Shown here in pieces: positions 39,001 through 53,900 of a DNA stretch of 64,000 nucleotides (position 1 is the first letter of the stretch; every line of letters begins with the position of its first letter). The notes under the pieces were generated by a model. The model did no database searches and was not told the origin of the DNA. It worked only from the letters and a program-made list of their open reading frames with translations. Origin of the DNA: Allium sativum (taxonomy: Eukaryota; Streptophyta; Magnoliopsida; Asparagales; Amaryllidaceae); NCBI GenBank assembly GCA_030737875.1, contig CM060925.1, positions 481,243,514 to 481,307,513 on the forward strand, in the 5' to 3' direction. A program made the position numbers and the translations under genes.

Positions 39001-42000
39001 ACTAAAATTTATACAGTTCAAAACTTTGTATATGTATAATATAATATACTTGAAAGTTGTCATGTAAATTAGTTTGAACTTCGAACTTTTAAGTTAAAAT
39101 GTAGTTTAATTTAGGGTGCTACTATTCATGCCCCTATTTACGCTTCTGGCCACCAAAACTAAAAGCATCCGAAATATTTTAAATTTCCTCTTCTGTCCAC
39201 CGTCTAAATTAATAACAAAAAAATGCAGAGGCCACCAGCTCCTACTTATACACAAACGCTTCCTTCCTCCCTTCGTCGGTTGTGAAATGATTTAGTTTAA
39301 TAATCCATTTTCATAACTACATTAGCAATTTTAGTTTCGATAAATCAGTACTTCATCGGTTGTGAAATGATTCTTCAAATCAACATTTATGTATTTTGAG
39401 TCATTTGATCGAACATTTTGCATCACATTATCACAACCATCATGTTTATCGTTCAATTTATCATCATTCAAATACTCCAACTATCAAATGATAAAAAAAT
39501 GCATCAATTTGTAAAAAAAGATATGTAAGTTATACGGACAAAAACCCTACAAGTCAAAACTTACATTGTCGTTCTCTATTACAACATCGTCAAATTTAAT
39601 GTCCTCCAAGCTTCAAATTTTCAGCAGAGTGGAAATAATATCCTAAAACGCAATGGAAAACCCTAACCATTAAAAAAAAAAAAAACCTAACAACATGTTC
39701 CATATAATAATAGAAAACAATAAAAATCAAGCAATTCTAATCTTATTTTTATCTTCATCTTCCATCTATATTAGGCACAAAAGAATATCTGCTTTTGTAA
39801 GAGTTTAGGGTTTGAAATTGTAAATAAGTACGTATTTTTTTAGGAGATGTACGGTGGTGAATAATTAAGTGAAAAAATAACATATGGTGGCCAGAAGAAT
39901 ATAAAAAATAATCATCTGAATTAAATTTATAAAGGTGGCCGGAAGTGTAAACCGGGGTATGAATAGTAGCACCCTTAATTTAAATTATCACTTAAAAATT
40001 TCATACAACTAAAAGTTTAATAGTTTATATATTTTATTATACATCAATTCTAAACGTTGACATTTAATTAGTTTAATCTTTAATTAATATTTAGTTTGAA
40101 TTATCATTTTTTTTAAATGTATTTACAATTTCATTAAATTTATATAAATTAGAATTAGTCCAAAGATTAAACTTTAAACTGAAATTTTAGTTCATGTTGT
40201 CTCCTAAAAATTTGATATGACTAAAACTTTTATACTTTATAATCGTTTTAAAACTTTATGCATGTAAAACTTCATGGCTTTCAGATCTATGAACATGAAT
40301 TATCATTTTCAAATTGTAATTTGTAAGTCAATTGAAATCTTTATATGGCTTGGTTTAAATGTAAATGAATTAATTCATAGAATTGATAAATCAGTAAAGG
40401 ATGTATGTAAATATAAAAATCATATTTAATTACATAGTGTCATAAATCAGCTAAAACATAAATCACATTTAATTACATAAATCACTATACATAAATTCAG
40501 ATTTTTTTAATCAGGACTTAAATCAAGTAGAGGGCGAGGAGGCTGGCGGCAACTATGACAAGGACACCGCTGTTATTACGGTGCTCGACTAGTCGGCTAG
40601 TCGGTGTTGGAGCATTGACATGAAACGTCGACTGAAACCCTAAAATCGGAACCCTAAATCGAATTCTCGATGTCGATTTGGAACCCTAAAATTTACTATT
40701 CGCAGTCTCAATGTCGATCTGAGAGTTTGATTTAGGTTCGAACTCAAATCGAGACTTCGATTTAGGGTTAAAAACTCAAATCGATCTGAGTCGATACCAA
40801 ATCGATCTGAGGATTCGATTTAGGGTTCGAACTCAAAAGTTAATGCAAAGCAGTGAATTCGATTTGAGGGTTCGATTTAGGGTTTAATCTCGATGTCGAT
40901 CTGCATATAAGTATTAATCTACTTGTCGATCTTTTGTGCTTTTATTCTTTATCAGTTTAGCCAAATGTCCATGCTCTCTGTATGTTATATTAAGGCAGAA
41001 CAATATTATTTGTCTGATGCCTGTAAATATGTAGGTGTTTCTATTGTTTCAATGATAAACAATATTGATGGTAGAACAATATTACATGTTTCAATGATAA
41101 ACAATAAAAGCACATGAGGTATGTCAGTACATATCTGAATTTTATCCATGTATCAGCTAGAAATTTAAGGTGGTGCCTGGCGCAAACGGTAAGGTTGTCC
41201 GGCTGATAATTTGGAGCGTACAGGTTCGAGCCCCGGCCTCTTCACATAATGTGAGGAAAAGGCTGCGCGTGCTAATCGACCACCCCCAGAATCCGGAAAG
41301 CCGTGAGAATAGTACCGGATGGGAGACTGTCTTGGAAGTCCTCACGCTTGAGTACAGGAGCCTTCGACACTGGGTATCCACCTTATCAGCCAGAAATTTC
41401 AAATTATATGTATATATTTATTTATCGACTAGTCCGACTAGTCTACGACTAGTCCACTAGTCGAGTAATTGGACCTCTATCGACTCGACTCGACTTACCG
41501 TTGTGATAACCATGACGGACACATGCAACGACAACCACATGGAGGAAAGGCTTCCATGATGACACTTGAGTTTTTCAAACTTGTATTTTTCCATTCGATG
41601 TTTGATGTCGACTTTTGCCAACAAGGTTTTCTTTTTCTCGGGGCTTGATATGTTTGATTTTGATAATTTGTGGCGTGTAATTGGGCTCCTTTTTGTGCCA
41701 AATAATTTTTTTTGGCTTCTCACCTTTTTTTTTTTAGCACTTTACAACTCAAGCGGCTTTTGAGCTTTTTACCTCCTTTCGTATCGTTGGCCCTTTAAAA
41801 GGGAAAAAGGCCATAGGCTAGCGCCCAGGGCAGTTTGGCTCATAGGTGAAGATTTCTTAGCATAGCTGAAAGTGATAAAAGGTACTGACAGTTGTACTAA
41901 GTTAGGAGCACAAATTATGAGTACGCATTGTACTCCAATTCACAAGCCAATAGGGGTACATAACATAGTTGATATGTACGATTCCCAACCATCGGTTAAT

Positions 42001-45000
42001 TTGATTCAGGCCTTGCCTATATCTTGATTTATATTTATCACCTTTAAATGGTATATTTCACGTCTCGCTCTTTTTCTATGTTCTGCCACTTTCTTTTATG
42101 TTAATTCTTGAATATATAATTAATTAGTATGTTCTTCCTATTAAAAGAAAATGAAAAGCGTTCAAACATGTTCAAAAGTTACGTCTATTGCATGTTCTTA
42201 TTTAACAAATAGCATTTGTTTATGAACCTTATTTACCTTTCTGATATCGATCAAATGTTGTTTATGCTGGACCCAAATAGTCTCTTAGGATCCAAGTCGT
42301 GTTTATTAGTCACATGTGGTTATTTTATTTTTTCAACTGCTATGATATGAGATGAAGAATGATGAAGTTTGCTTAGTTCATGATGCAAGTTTTACATGAA
42401 AGATTTCAACAATAACAAGCGTGAGACGTGCCCTGATTGCACGTTTGACATAAAAGTTTATCCAATAAGATGGAAGGGTGGATGTGACCTTTTCTTTTTG
42501 GTTCAACATATATTTTATACAAATTTGTAAATGCAAATATATTTAGTTATTGTAGTGAGATTTTTTTTTTAAAACATATACCACATTGAAATTTTATTGA
42601 TAGAGCAACAACCAAAAGCAAAATTAAAGTGCATAATCTTGATTATTAAATATAATTAATTTCAAAAGGCCGCAATTTTCAAGTTTCAAAATTAAAAACA
42701 CGACAACTGATAGATAAACTTGTTATATAATTTAGTACTAACATGTCATACAACATACCTTTGTCTTTTGCTTTCTCTTGTTTTGTATTTGATGAAGGAT
42801 TTGCTCTTATCTCTAAGCCAAGTCATTAGTACACACTTACAAATGATGTCAATTTTTTATAAATTTAGGAGCTAAATACAAAAAATAGATTGTACGTTAA
42901 TGCAAAAAATATCTATGATAGTTTAGTTCATCTGATAGTACATTTAATGAGGGTGCATGCAATTTAAGTAACCATCTTATGCTATGATGAAGATTTAGCA
43001 TTTAATTATTTATCCATTTATGGAAGACAATAATGAAATTGAATTTAGTTCATTTTAGGGCTTTGTTATCAATATCGACAACCTTACCAAATCAATGACT
43101 AAATTTAGTCTTGAATTGATTTAATTTTATTTCCAATGTGGCGAAGGTATGTATCCATAAAAGAAGTTTTTTAAAACCATATTGGAAATACTAAACTCGC
43201 TACATAAATATCAACAGCAAATCAAACGATTGAATTACTAACAAATACATAGATGGGAAACCCCATATTCATTTTTCAGAATGACCACGGAAGATGATTT
43301 TTGTTGAAGTGGTATATTTATCACTAATCAACAATAACCAATTTATGTTGGTGTTTTTTTTTGTGTGTGTGTGTATGTGTGTGTGTGTGTGTGTTCTGCT
43401 TGTTTGTAATAAAAATTCCTAGACACTATGAATATCGACCTAAAAAATAGAAAGTACCATAAGTTTGTTTCTAGTATAGTGATTAGTGACTCAACCACAT
43501 CTTTTGCATGAGACCAAAATCTCAATTTTGATATACAAAAAAAGAAGATTAGATTACTACGTAACTCAATTTGCATGACAACACAATTTGTAGAAACATT
43601 CAATCTAAGACGTAACCACATAAAAATGGGGACCAAACAAATGAATGAACTAACGGCAACAACTAATATATCAATTGTTTAAAAGAGCAATCAAAGACAA
43701 TAATGATACTATTTTTAATGTAAAATAAAAGCTATATAAGTTCATTTAAATCTGTCAAGGTTGCATGTCGTTCATTTGGGCACTTAATTGTATGATGACA
43801 ATCTGGTATCTCATCGTTCACCCACTCGTGGAAAACAATTATAAAGAATTTCGATGTAATGTTTTGTTATAAAAATTTACAATTGCACAAAATGAGCCGG
43901 TCAATGGAAAGACTATTAAAATTGATTATGATATCCATTAACAAATAAAAAATTTCCAAATGAACGAATCAGTGGAAAAGTTGTCAATTTTGGTTCTCAA
44001 ATACAAAAAATGATTAGATGGCCAATAACTCAATTTGCACGACAACAAAACTCTTAGAATCGTTTACTCTAGGACTTAATCATATAAAAATGTGGACCAA
44101 ACCAAATGAATAAATTAATTTTTAGGGGTTTTCCTAGAAACCTAAACAATTAGGTTTTAGAAGAGATAAAAAACGAAAAAAAAAAAACAATGACAAATGA
44201 ATTCATCCAAACAAAACCTTTGTTTATTCACCAAATTATTACAAAACAAACTAAAATTTAGAAGACTGAAGATATCTCAATTCCAAAACCCTACGAAAAT
44301 AACTTTTCCTCACACAATTTATGAGCCCTACACATACCTATTTATAATAGTCTTGACAAAACATCCTCCTTTATAAGCTATTGAATACTTCTATGAATCT
44401 TTACCATGTAGACGATTCATTGCCTTTTTAAATGCAATAAAAAAGGCAAGTAACCACCCTTCAAAATTTACCAATTTTGTAAAATAGACAATGAATTTGA
44501 GATAATTTCAAATATCTACAAGATCTATTTAATTATGGAATATTGTGTCGTCAAAATCTAACATTGATGACAGTTGCTTATATCTTATTTGGTTAAAGAG
44601 CAATTAAGGACTGCAAGAATTTTGTTTTTAGTGCAAAAGGTATCTATGGAAGTTCGTTTGTTATTTACGTTTACCAAGGTTGCATGTCGTTTAATTAAGT
44701 AGTAAGTACTTAATTATATGATAACAATATACTATTTCATCATTTGCTCACTCATGGAAAACAATAATAAAAGGGAATTATAATGTAATGCTTTGTTATA
44801 AAATTTACAATTGCAATAAATGAGTGAATCAATGGAAAAAGCTTTCAAAATTGATTATAATATCCATAAACAAAATTCTAATGGTGTGAAGGTAAATTTT
44901 AAAGTACGAAAATTGGCTAAACTGACTAGAGTCTTAAATATCTATAACAATCTTTTCCTATACAAGAGCAATTCGAAAAAATACCAAATAATTGGTTAGT

Positions 45001-47937
45001 AACGATTATAAAATATGAAAAAACTCATATTTGTTGTCCAAAAGAACCATTGTAGAAGATATTTATGAATTATATTTTTACTAAGAACTGCAGGTATTGA
45101 TGTACTTTATTAGGATTTTTCTTTGCTTATTATATACATGTGTATGCATGGATATTACCAAACATAATGAGTATAATTTTTAAATATGAAAATATATTTT
45201 TCCCAATAGAGTGGTTAGTGAAATTTGGAGATTTCAAAAATGATTATATCAATTTATAAATAAATTTTATGACAACAAAATTTATAGTAAATTTTAGTCT
45301 AGAGGCTTTACCATGTAAATATAAAAAAACTGATCAAATTCATTTAGGTAATAACAAACTGTAATAAGAAAAAATTACATTTAAATTGTCTGAAGAACAA
45401 GTCTGTAATATTGTTCGAGGTGAAGTTTTCGTTGATGAACTGCAAGTATAAATCTACCTAAACAGAAATCACTTATGTTATAAAATGCATGTACCATATA
45501 GCAGGAAGTCTCAAACAAAATGCGGATAAGTTTGAGACAATGAGAATATGGTGAAATGGAACTTGTTGAACTGTATGATTGTACTTTCAACTTAACCCAA
45601 ATTTCTATTTTCCTGTAAGTTCGAAAATACTTCCAATTCATATTCTTATCTAACAAGTAGCATATCTGTGGAATTTGCGTTTGTTTGCCCCATTTATTGT
45701 TCTGATGATGATCAAATGTTGTCTACGATGAAACTGAGTAGCTTCTAAGGTCCATGTCACATTTGTTAGTCATAGGGGTTTAACTCTTTTACTTTATTTC
45801 AAAATTTCAGTAGTATTATGGTATGTTATATATATACACGGGCATGTATGAATATACACACACATATATGCATGCTTATGTATAACAATCCATCATTTCA
45901 AACAATATAAATTGCACAAAATGATAGATAATCAATGGGGTATTATAGAATCAATCACAAACGCAAAAATGAATACAACTCAAAGTTGCACAACGGAAAT
46001 AAATAAGTACGTAAGTGGTCAAGAAGTTACTACATAAATCTTACAATTAATTTCTGAAATCAAACAACTAGGAATCAAAAAAACTAGGAATGAAATAAGT
46101 CCACGACTGCATAACTAATTGAAATTGAACTGATGAAATAACAAGATTAATATAAAGTCTTCAACAACACTTCCGTCTTCAGAATAAGTACTTCCAAATT
46201 GCAATAATTAGGCTGGTCCGAGCACAATGAAAAAACACAACACTCGAGTCATAATTAACATCCTTATGTAAATCAACAAAACAAGTGCAAGTAACTTAAG
46301 ATATATGACGAGATTTTCCAACTTCTAAGGATCCGTTAAATTATCTACATATAATAGAATATGTTATGATATATAATGTTTATCACTAAAATAAATATTG
46401 AAGTAACGTTACTGCGTTGCCCATATTTGATATTCCCCAGAAACATATGTAGTCTATGCAAATACCGTAAACTGGTAGCTATCAAAGGTTCCCCTATATA
46501 TACAATACAAATCAAAGTCGTAGTGGGCTTGTAAAAGGATAAAATATGACAACGCACGTTAAATGATGCTAATGTAGGATACTATAAGTTTACCTTTTTG
46601 GTTGGTCGTAACAGACACTGGCTGACTGCGTCCATCTATCCAAATCAGAAGGGTGCACCCATCGAGTTTTAAAATCACGATAGTAATACAAATGAAGGAT
46701 GTCGCTAGGCTCACCTTACAGATCAGACATAGGCTCATATTTTAGTCATTTTAATTTGGTACAAATGTCAGGCCGTCCATCACCGTTCACTTCATTTCAG
46801 TAAACGTCCATCAATTCAACCACTACATTCTAAATAACATACATTGCGTACACGGTTATCAAAGTGGCTTCAGGATCGACGGATAGTTTGCCAATATCCG
46901 GTCCCGATCTCTTTAACAACCGACCGTTCGTTTCACACACCTCTTGGTTTATATTTTAAAACATTTCATATTTCAAATCGAATTGGAATTTATTCAAATC
47001 CCAAATTTTCATGCACAAAATTTCCATTTAACAATTTCTGTTTTAAAAGAATTTCAATTCAAAAATTTACCTTTTCTTTACCATCATTTAGCAAAAATTT
47101 CCTTCTGTTTCAAAGCATGATGTACATTTCAAATAATGGTTTAAATTTAAATTCCAATGATCACAAAGGTTTCCCTGTATGAATTCACATTTAAAATTCT
47201 AAATAGATTGTAAATCCAATTTTTAAACCAAATTAAATCATATCTCGATTAGTTTCCACTTAAGCTCAAATTACAACCAAAATTTACCAAATTAAGTTCA
47301 ATTTAAAATCAATGTGAACTAAGTCGATTCACCTTCGAAATTGCTAGTTATTTTAAATATTTGGCTTAACTTCATTATATTCGAATTTATTCAATTTCAC
47401 TAAATTTTGATTTCAACTTCAAAATTCAGGTTTAAATTAATAAATCGATTCATTTCGACGAACTTCGCATTTACATTCAAATCAAGTCATATTTTAAATT
47501 ATATTTGAAAATATATTTCCATTTAAAAATTCAAAATATTTTTATTAATGTTTTCAAACTATTTCAATTTCACAAAATATTGATTTTTGACCTAAAGGTG
47601 TTTATTGTTTAAATTTTCTACTTCGTCCAAGTGAAATATTTTTAATTCAAATACATGTATATATAGTTTCAACTCTTTTCAATGTCACAACTGTATATGC
47701 CCAATCATGTTCGATAGCAATAGAGAGTTTACAACAATCATAATTGCATTTTATCATCATACATAAAATAGCCAATATCCGACACATGGACGTAACATGA
47801 TATGATAAAATAATTTTCTACACATATGTCCATATTAATTTCATATCACATAATACAAATGCATATCGTGTCAACATGCGTGAAAAATCAACAAAATCAA
47901 ATCTTAACCAATCTAGTTTATATGTCAGTTTAAATTC

Positions 47938-47978
<41 letters not shown>

Positions 47979-50900
47979 CAAATTATGATTCATTAACCTG
48001 CATGAGGATGTTAATTAGTGTGAGTGATTAAACACTCATCTCGACGATGATCCAAACACGATGTGATAACGATCCAACACGTACACGAGCGCGTACAAGA
48101 CGAACTGGACCTACACGGCACACCCACGAACATGACTTGGTGCAATTAATATAAGCAGGCAACTTTCCAAAAGAGGAGCACACAACACTTGAACAAACAT
48201 ACAAATTTGCATCCGATCAGAACAAACACAAAAGCCAAGATCAGAGCAATACAACAATTAAGCAAATGTACAAATTAACCGATCGGATGAAGCTACAAAA
48301 TCAAACCAGAGATATTCAACTGCACTTGATCAGATCAATAATGAAACCAAGATCAGAGATAAAAGATGATCTGGAGATGCACATGTGCTTACGGTGGTGA
48401 ATGAGCAGTGGTGGTAGAGGGAGGAACTATGGCAACTGTGGAAGTCAATTGAACGATGTCGATGGTGACAACAAGGTGTGGCAGAGGGTTTGGCGAAGAG
48501 GTGAACTTCGGTGAAGAGAGGCAGTGGATTGTTTGGTGGAGGTTGTGGGCTGTTATGGTGGTGCGAGGGACAACGTGGTGGTTTGGTCAACTGGGCAGAG
48601 GCTGTCAGAGGTTAGATCGAAGAGGTGCGACTATGGTGATCATGAGTAAGGTTTTCAAAATGAGATTCAAATCGTAAATCATATAATTCAAACTTTAATC
48701 AAGACGGGATTCAAATCGTAAATCGTGGATTCAATAAGTCTTTATTTTAAAGTTTGAACAGACTTTGAAATTAATTTTGATGATTGAACTTCTTCATCTA
48801 ATCCAAAAACTCTATTTTCTCTCTTGTTCTAATTGTATTTTTTTTTGAAAATGGTTAAAATTGAAATTGTAGATCCAAGTAAATATTGTGAAAGTATAAT
48901 TTTGGATTGAATGATTTTACCCAATTGCAGTATTGTTGGGTTTGAATCAAAATATAAATCGAATCGTTAAGGAGGAGATCCGATTTGAAACATGATTCAA
49001 ATCGTATGATTTTAAGATTTTTTACAACAGTTATCGGGAGTGTTGCGAGAATGGTCTTGGTTGGATGTGGGTGAGCTTGGGTTGAGAGGAGAGTGCTGAG
49101 AGGTGATGGGTCGGGTCTGATAGGGCGGAAGCAGAGGCAGGTGCAGTGAGCGGCGGTGGAGGGTGTACGTGCGATGGAGCTCGATTTGGGTTAACAGGTT
49201 TTAGTTTTTTTTAATACAACTGAAACCTTTTGAAATTTGAAGAGAAAAGATGGAGAGAGGTAGATGAATAGTGGAAATATGAACCGACAAAGAAATATGC
49301 TACATGTAAGGCTTTGAATGAAATGATGGATTTGAAAATAGTGGATTTGAACAACTACTTCATGTGTTTTTACTTGTATATATTTTTTCTTCTTTCATCT
49401 CGGCTATGTAATTTATACCCTAAAGCCCATTAACGCGTACACCATCGGTTCAAGCACTGTACAATTCAAACCGCATGTTTAAACACATGAAATAAAATAT
49501 CGTTGTGTTCAGTGTGTCGATATGAACTGGATAACACACTGAAAACTTATATTTTATTGTTCGTATGAAATTTCATTTTTTACGTTATATCCGTTACCGC
49601 TACCGTTTATCGATTATATAAGTTGATTTAAACGAAGTTACCAAAATCAAAATTTGATGAAACGAACATCGACGTTTTAATTATATTTTTTAATTAAACA
49701 TTTTCATGTTCAAATGTTTATATTTCGGAACCCAATATTGTGCCATTACAATATCGACTGATTTTACATTATATTTCAGCATCGAGTAAATTTCCGTTTT
49801 GAATTATTGATTTTTTTTTAATTCAAATCAATCGTACGCAACATAGATTTTAATTCATAATTTTCAATTAATTTAAATTAGTCGAATCTCATTATTTTAT
49901 AAACAGTAAATTTGCTCAGTTCATGACGCATTACGCAAGTTATACTAGTAAGATTTCAGCAATAATAACTGTGAGATATGAACTAATAGTAAATTTGATA
50001 TAAAGATATATCTAATAAGATGGAGGGATGGACATGGCCTTGTCTACTTGATTCAATATATTTAGCATATATTTGGTAATGCAAATATATTTAATTATTT
50101 TTAGTAAGAATTAAATTTTCAACTTGTTATAAACAGTAAAGTGCATAACTTCAATTATTATTGAATAATGTTAATTCCAAAAGTTCGTTATTTTCAAGTT
50201 TCAAAATCAGAAGTAATCAGTAGACCAATAAACTTGTTATACAGTTTAGTACTAACACATTGTACAACTACAACGTATGTTCATATCCACTATGTTTGTT
50301 TCTTTTGTTCTTTCCTGTCTTTGTATTGGATGAAGGAGAATTTGCTCTCATCTCTAAGCCAAAAGTCATCGTGTGTGTCAAAAAATATATATTTTGAGAT
50401 AAAGTACAAAAATAGATTGTACATTAATGCGAAAATTATATATGCTATCTTTGTTCATTTGATAGTACAGTTACAAGGGTGCATGTACTTTAAATATATA
50501 CTGTGACGAAGGTTTAGCAATTTATTGTTTATCCACTTATAGAAGATGATGATAAAATGGATTTCAATTTAATGCTTTGTTACTAATATCGACAACCTTA
50601 CCAAATCAATGAATCATTGACTAAACTTACTAAACAATAACACAGATATAATAATCATAAATTGCTTAATTTTATTTCCAGTGCAATGAAGGTTTGTTTC
50701 CATAATAACGAAATTATAAAACTTCATTTGAGAAACTAAATTTGCTACCTAGATATCCAAAGCAAACCAAATGATTGAATTACCAACAAATATATAGAAG
50801 AAAAACTCATACATTTACTATTCAATATATAACTTTTGAAGAGGATTTTTGTTGGAATGATATATTTATCATTGATTAGCAAGCACCCATCTGCCATAGT

Positions 50901-53900
50901 ATAAATTTTCTTTTGCTTATTAAATACATATTTGTAACGTGAATTCTCAAAAAGAACGAATATCAACTTAAAAATTAGAAACTGCTATAAATTTGTTTCT
51001 AGTGGAGTGACTGAACCACGCCTTTCACATGACGACAAAATTTCGATTATCAAAGACAAAAAATCGATTAGATGACTAAATAACTCAATTTGCATGACGA
51101 CAAATCTATTAGAATATTTTCAATCTAGGACTTAACCATATAGAAATGGAAATCAAACCAAATGAACGAATTAACAACAACTGCTTATATCTTAATTGTT
51201 TAAAAGAGCCACCGAAGATGGTAAAGGTTCTATTTTTAATGTAAACAAATAACTATGGAAATTTGACATTACATTTGTCAATGTTGCATGTCGTTTAATT
51301 GAGCATTTATAGTATGATAACAATCTAGTATTTCATCATTCACATTAATGGAAAACGATGATAAAATGGAATATAGTGCAATGCTTATAGAAATTCACAA
51401 CCACACCAGACGACCGGATCAACGGAAAAATTGTCAAAATTGATCATGAAATCCCTTAAAAATACCTGTATATGTATGGGAATTCCCAAACAGAATGAAT
51501 ATTATTTAAAAAAAAAATATAATTTTTTCCCAAATGGTTATGAAAATTTTTGGATATAAAAATTGATTATATCAATACGCAAAAAAAAAAAAAAGGAAAA
51601 AAAAAAAGATGACAGCAAAATTTATAGACAAATCCAATCGAGAGACTTAACTACATAAAAAGTTAGAATTAGACCAAATCCATTTAGTTAATAACAAAAA
51701 TAGAAAATGAAAAACTTGTATTTAAATTGTCCAAAAGAATGGTTGAACGAAATATTGCCGAGATGCAATTTTTTTGTTAATGAACTGCAAATATTTGAAT
51801 GGAAATTGCTTTTAGAATAAATTATTTGTATATATGGAAGATACATTTGAGACAATGAGAATATGGTAAATTGAAACTTATTGAACTATGTAATTGTGCA
51901 TTTAACTTAACCCAAGTTTCTATTTTTCTGTAAGTACAATACAATATTGTATGTGACAATGTACATCCAGCTCAAATGGTTTCACCAAATACATCCTTTT
52001 TTATTGGGGTTTACAGTTTAGTGGATGTTATAACTGTAAAAAAAAACAAAATATTGTATCTACTTATTCAAAATTCATTTGGGTACGGCTATATATAAAT
52101 TTTCACTTATAGAACTATATGTTTTTGCATTTTTTCCCCTCCATATTAAGCCTTACACAAAATTATGGTAGTAAACGATTGCGAAGTCTGAAATTAGCCT
52201 AAAGTTTGCCCCTTAAACACAATAATGGTGGACAAGTATGAAAATTACGTAATTTATAATCCTATGACTATCACTTAGCAACAAGAGCATCTTTTCCTTT
52301 CTTTGCCAAAAGCTCAGATGTTCTGCGAAGGCAAACGATAAAATAAAGACAATGTAATCAAACATACCAAATCAAAAAGCTTCTATATTTTGTCAAATAT
52401 ACCGGTCGTGTCTTACAATTTCACCAATCACTCGTCATTTGTATTCCTAGTGTAATCTGCAATCTTTTCAACTCATTAAATTTTATTTTGTTTATTTACA
52501 AACACATATGGTACTTGTGTGTTTATGTGTGATGTGCGTGTGTGTACATACAAAGAAAAATGAAGAAGAATAAGGTGCAGGGATTATTGTTGGGTTATCC
52601 TTTATAAATACTTGAAAATAACTGCAGTGTTTGAAAAGTATTTTGGTAAGTACTGTTTGTCTCAAAATTTCCTGTATATCTAGAATAAATACATCATGTT
52701 CTGTAAGTATGTAGTCTATGTTTTGAAAAACATGCTCAAGATGCTTAGTTGAGTGTCGGCTGCTTATTAGCACAATGCATGTAATAACAAGTACAAATGA
52801 GTAAAAACTGTCAATTTTGATTCACATGCATCAAGTCTTGGGAAGAATTAACGAGTACTTGTAGGAATATTACAGTTCATGATGGCAAAATTATCTTATT
52901 TTCAAATATTGTAGGGTTTACTGCAGAATTAGGTAAAAAAGTTCATTGTTTTCAATTTTTTGTATAGAAAAAAATCAAACATGAATATTGACCTTTTCGA
53001 TGTAAAAATTGAATTTTTTAGCTGTAAATATTGTGCTATAAAATCAGGTAATGATTTTTTTATCAGGCCTCAAAATGCTTGAGCGAAGTGCTTTAATTAA
53101 GCATACCTTTCTTCTGTGCTTTATTTTTTGCTTAGTATTACATGTGTTGATAAGAATTTCTTCAATGCTTTTTAATTCTACTTGAATTTTTTTGCAGTTG
53201 GAATTCAATCTACGACGGGTAGCACTTTCTGCCGAATGGTTTAAATCAGTTGATGATACTCATGCTATAGTTTCATCATGTATGGTTACAAGCCCTATAC
53301 GTTCAACCCGTAGTAGCAGTAAAAAACGAGGGAGGAAAAGTGTTAATGTAGGCGAACTGACATCAATTTCTGACCTTGATAAATTATCAGATACTTACTG
53401 GTGGAGAGGTGGAAGGCTGTCGCGACATGTTTTCCAATGTAAAACATTGCCACGATCATTAGCCTTGAAAGGTGGCAGACAAGGTAATTTTTTCTTTTTT
53501 TATGTTATATATTGCGAAGTTGACATTATTATTTTTATCTTTGTTCTCATATTATATTAAAATTATGCAGCTGGATATAAAGCCATTCCCGATATATTAT
53601 ATCCTGCAAGTTCAGAAACTCCCAAAAGAAGCAAATATATTTCCTGGCGAACTGCTGTTGAGATGTCAAAGAGTGTGGCCGAGCTTATTTATTATGTAGG
53701 TTACAACTTGTTTATGTTTTACAGATTTAGTTTAATTCTAACTCTGAACTGTCGATAATTGTTCACTCAATTTCAGGCTAAAGATTTTGATTCACATGTC
53801 AAATGGGGAGAGCTTTCAAATACCCATCAGCTGATTAAATCAGGCAAAGAATATAAGAAAATGACAAAACTACTGAAGAATATATTTATATGTGGAAAAT

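Larger units (their letters stand above)
45821..49904. other. ~4.1-kb insertion splitting tandem unit 2
   Basis: Contains retrotransposon-like AT-rich sequence (about 46560-48200), a TA microsatellite (47942-47976) and a G-rich stretch (48390-49200) interrupted by a MITE-like repeat. I found no bounded LTRs or coding domain. Confidence 0.45.
31220..53197 (+). other. Intron 3, ~22 kb, transposon-filled
   Basis: 21,978 bp from GTAAGT to TTTTTTGCAG. Frame and protein similarity continue across it (ALLKQMLAI to LEFNLRRVALSAEWF). It contains two hAT elements, a foldback element, SINEs, a PIF-like MITE, LTR fragments, a tandem duplication and microsatellites, each listed separately. I see no other host gene inside it on either strand. 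Confidence 0.82.

Noticed and set aside
46844..47182. 112-codon Phe/Asn-rich open frame in intron 3
   Set aside because: AT-rich repeat sequence; composition explains the frame, and there is no domain.
48330..48677. Ser/His/Pro-rich and Trp/Arg-rich open frames on both strands
   Set aside because: They arise from a G-rich low-complexity stretch; no recognisable protein and no splice support.
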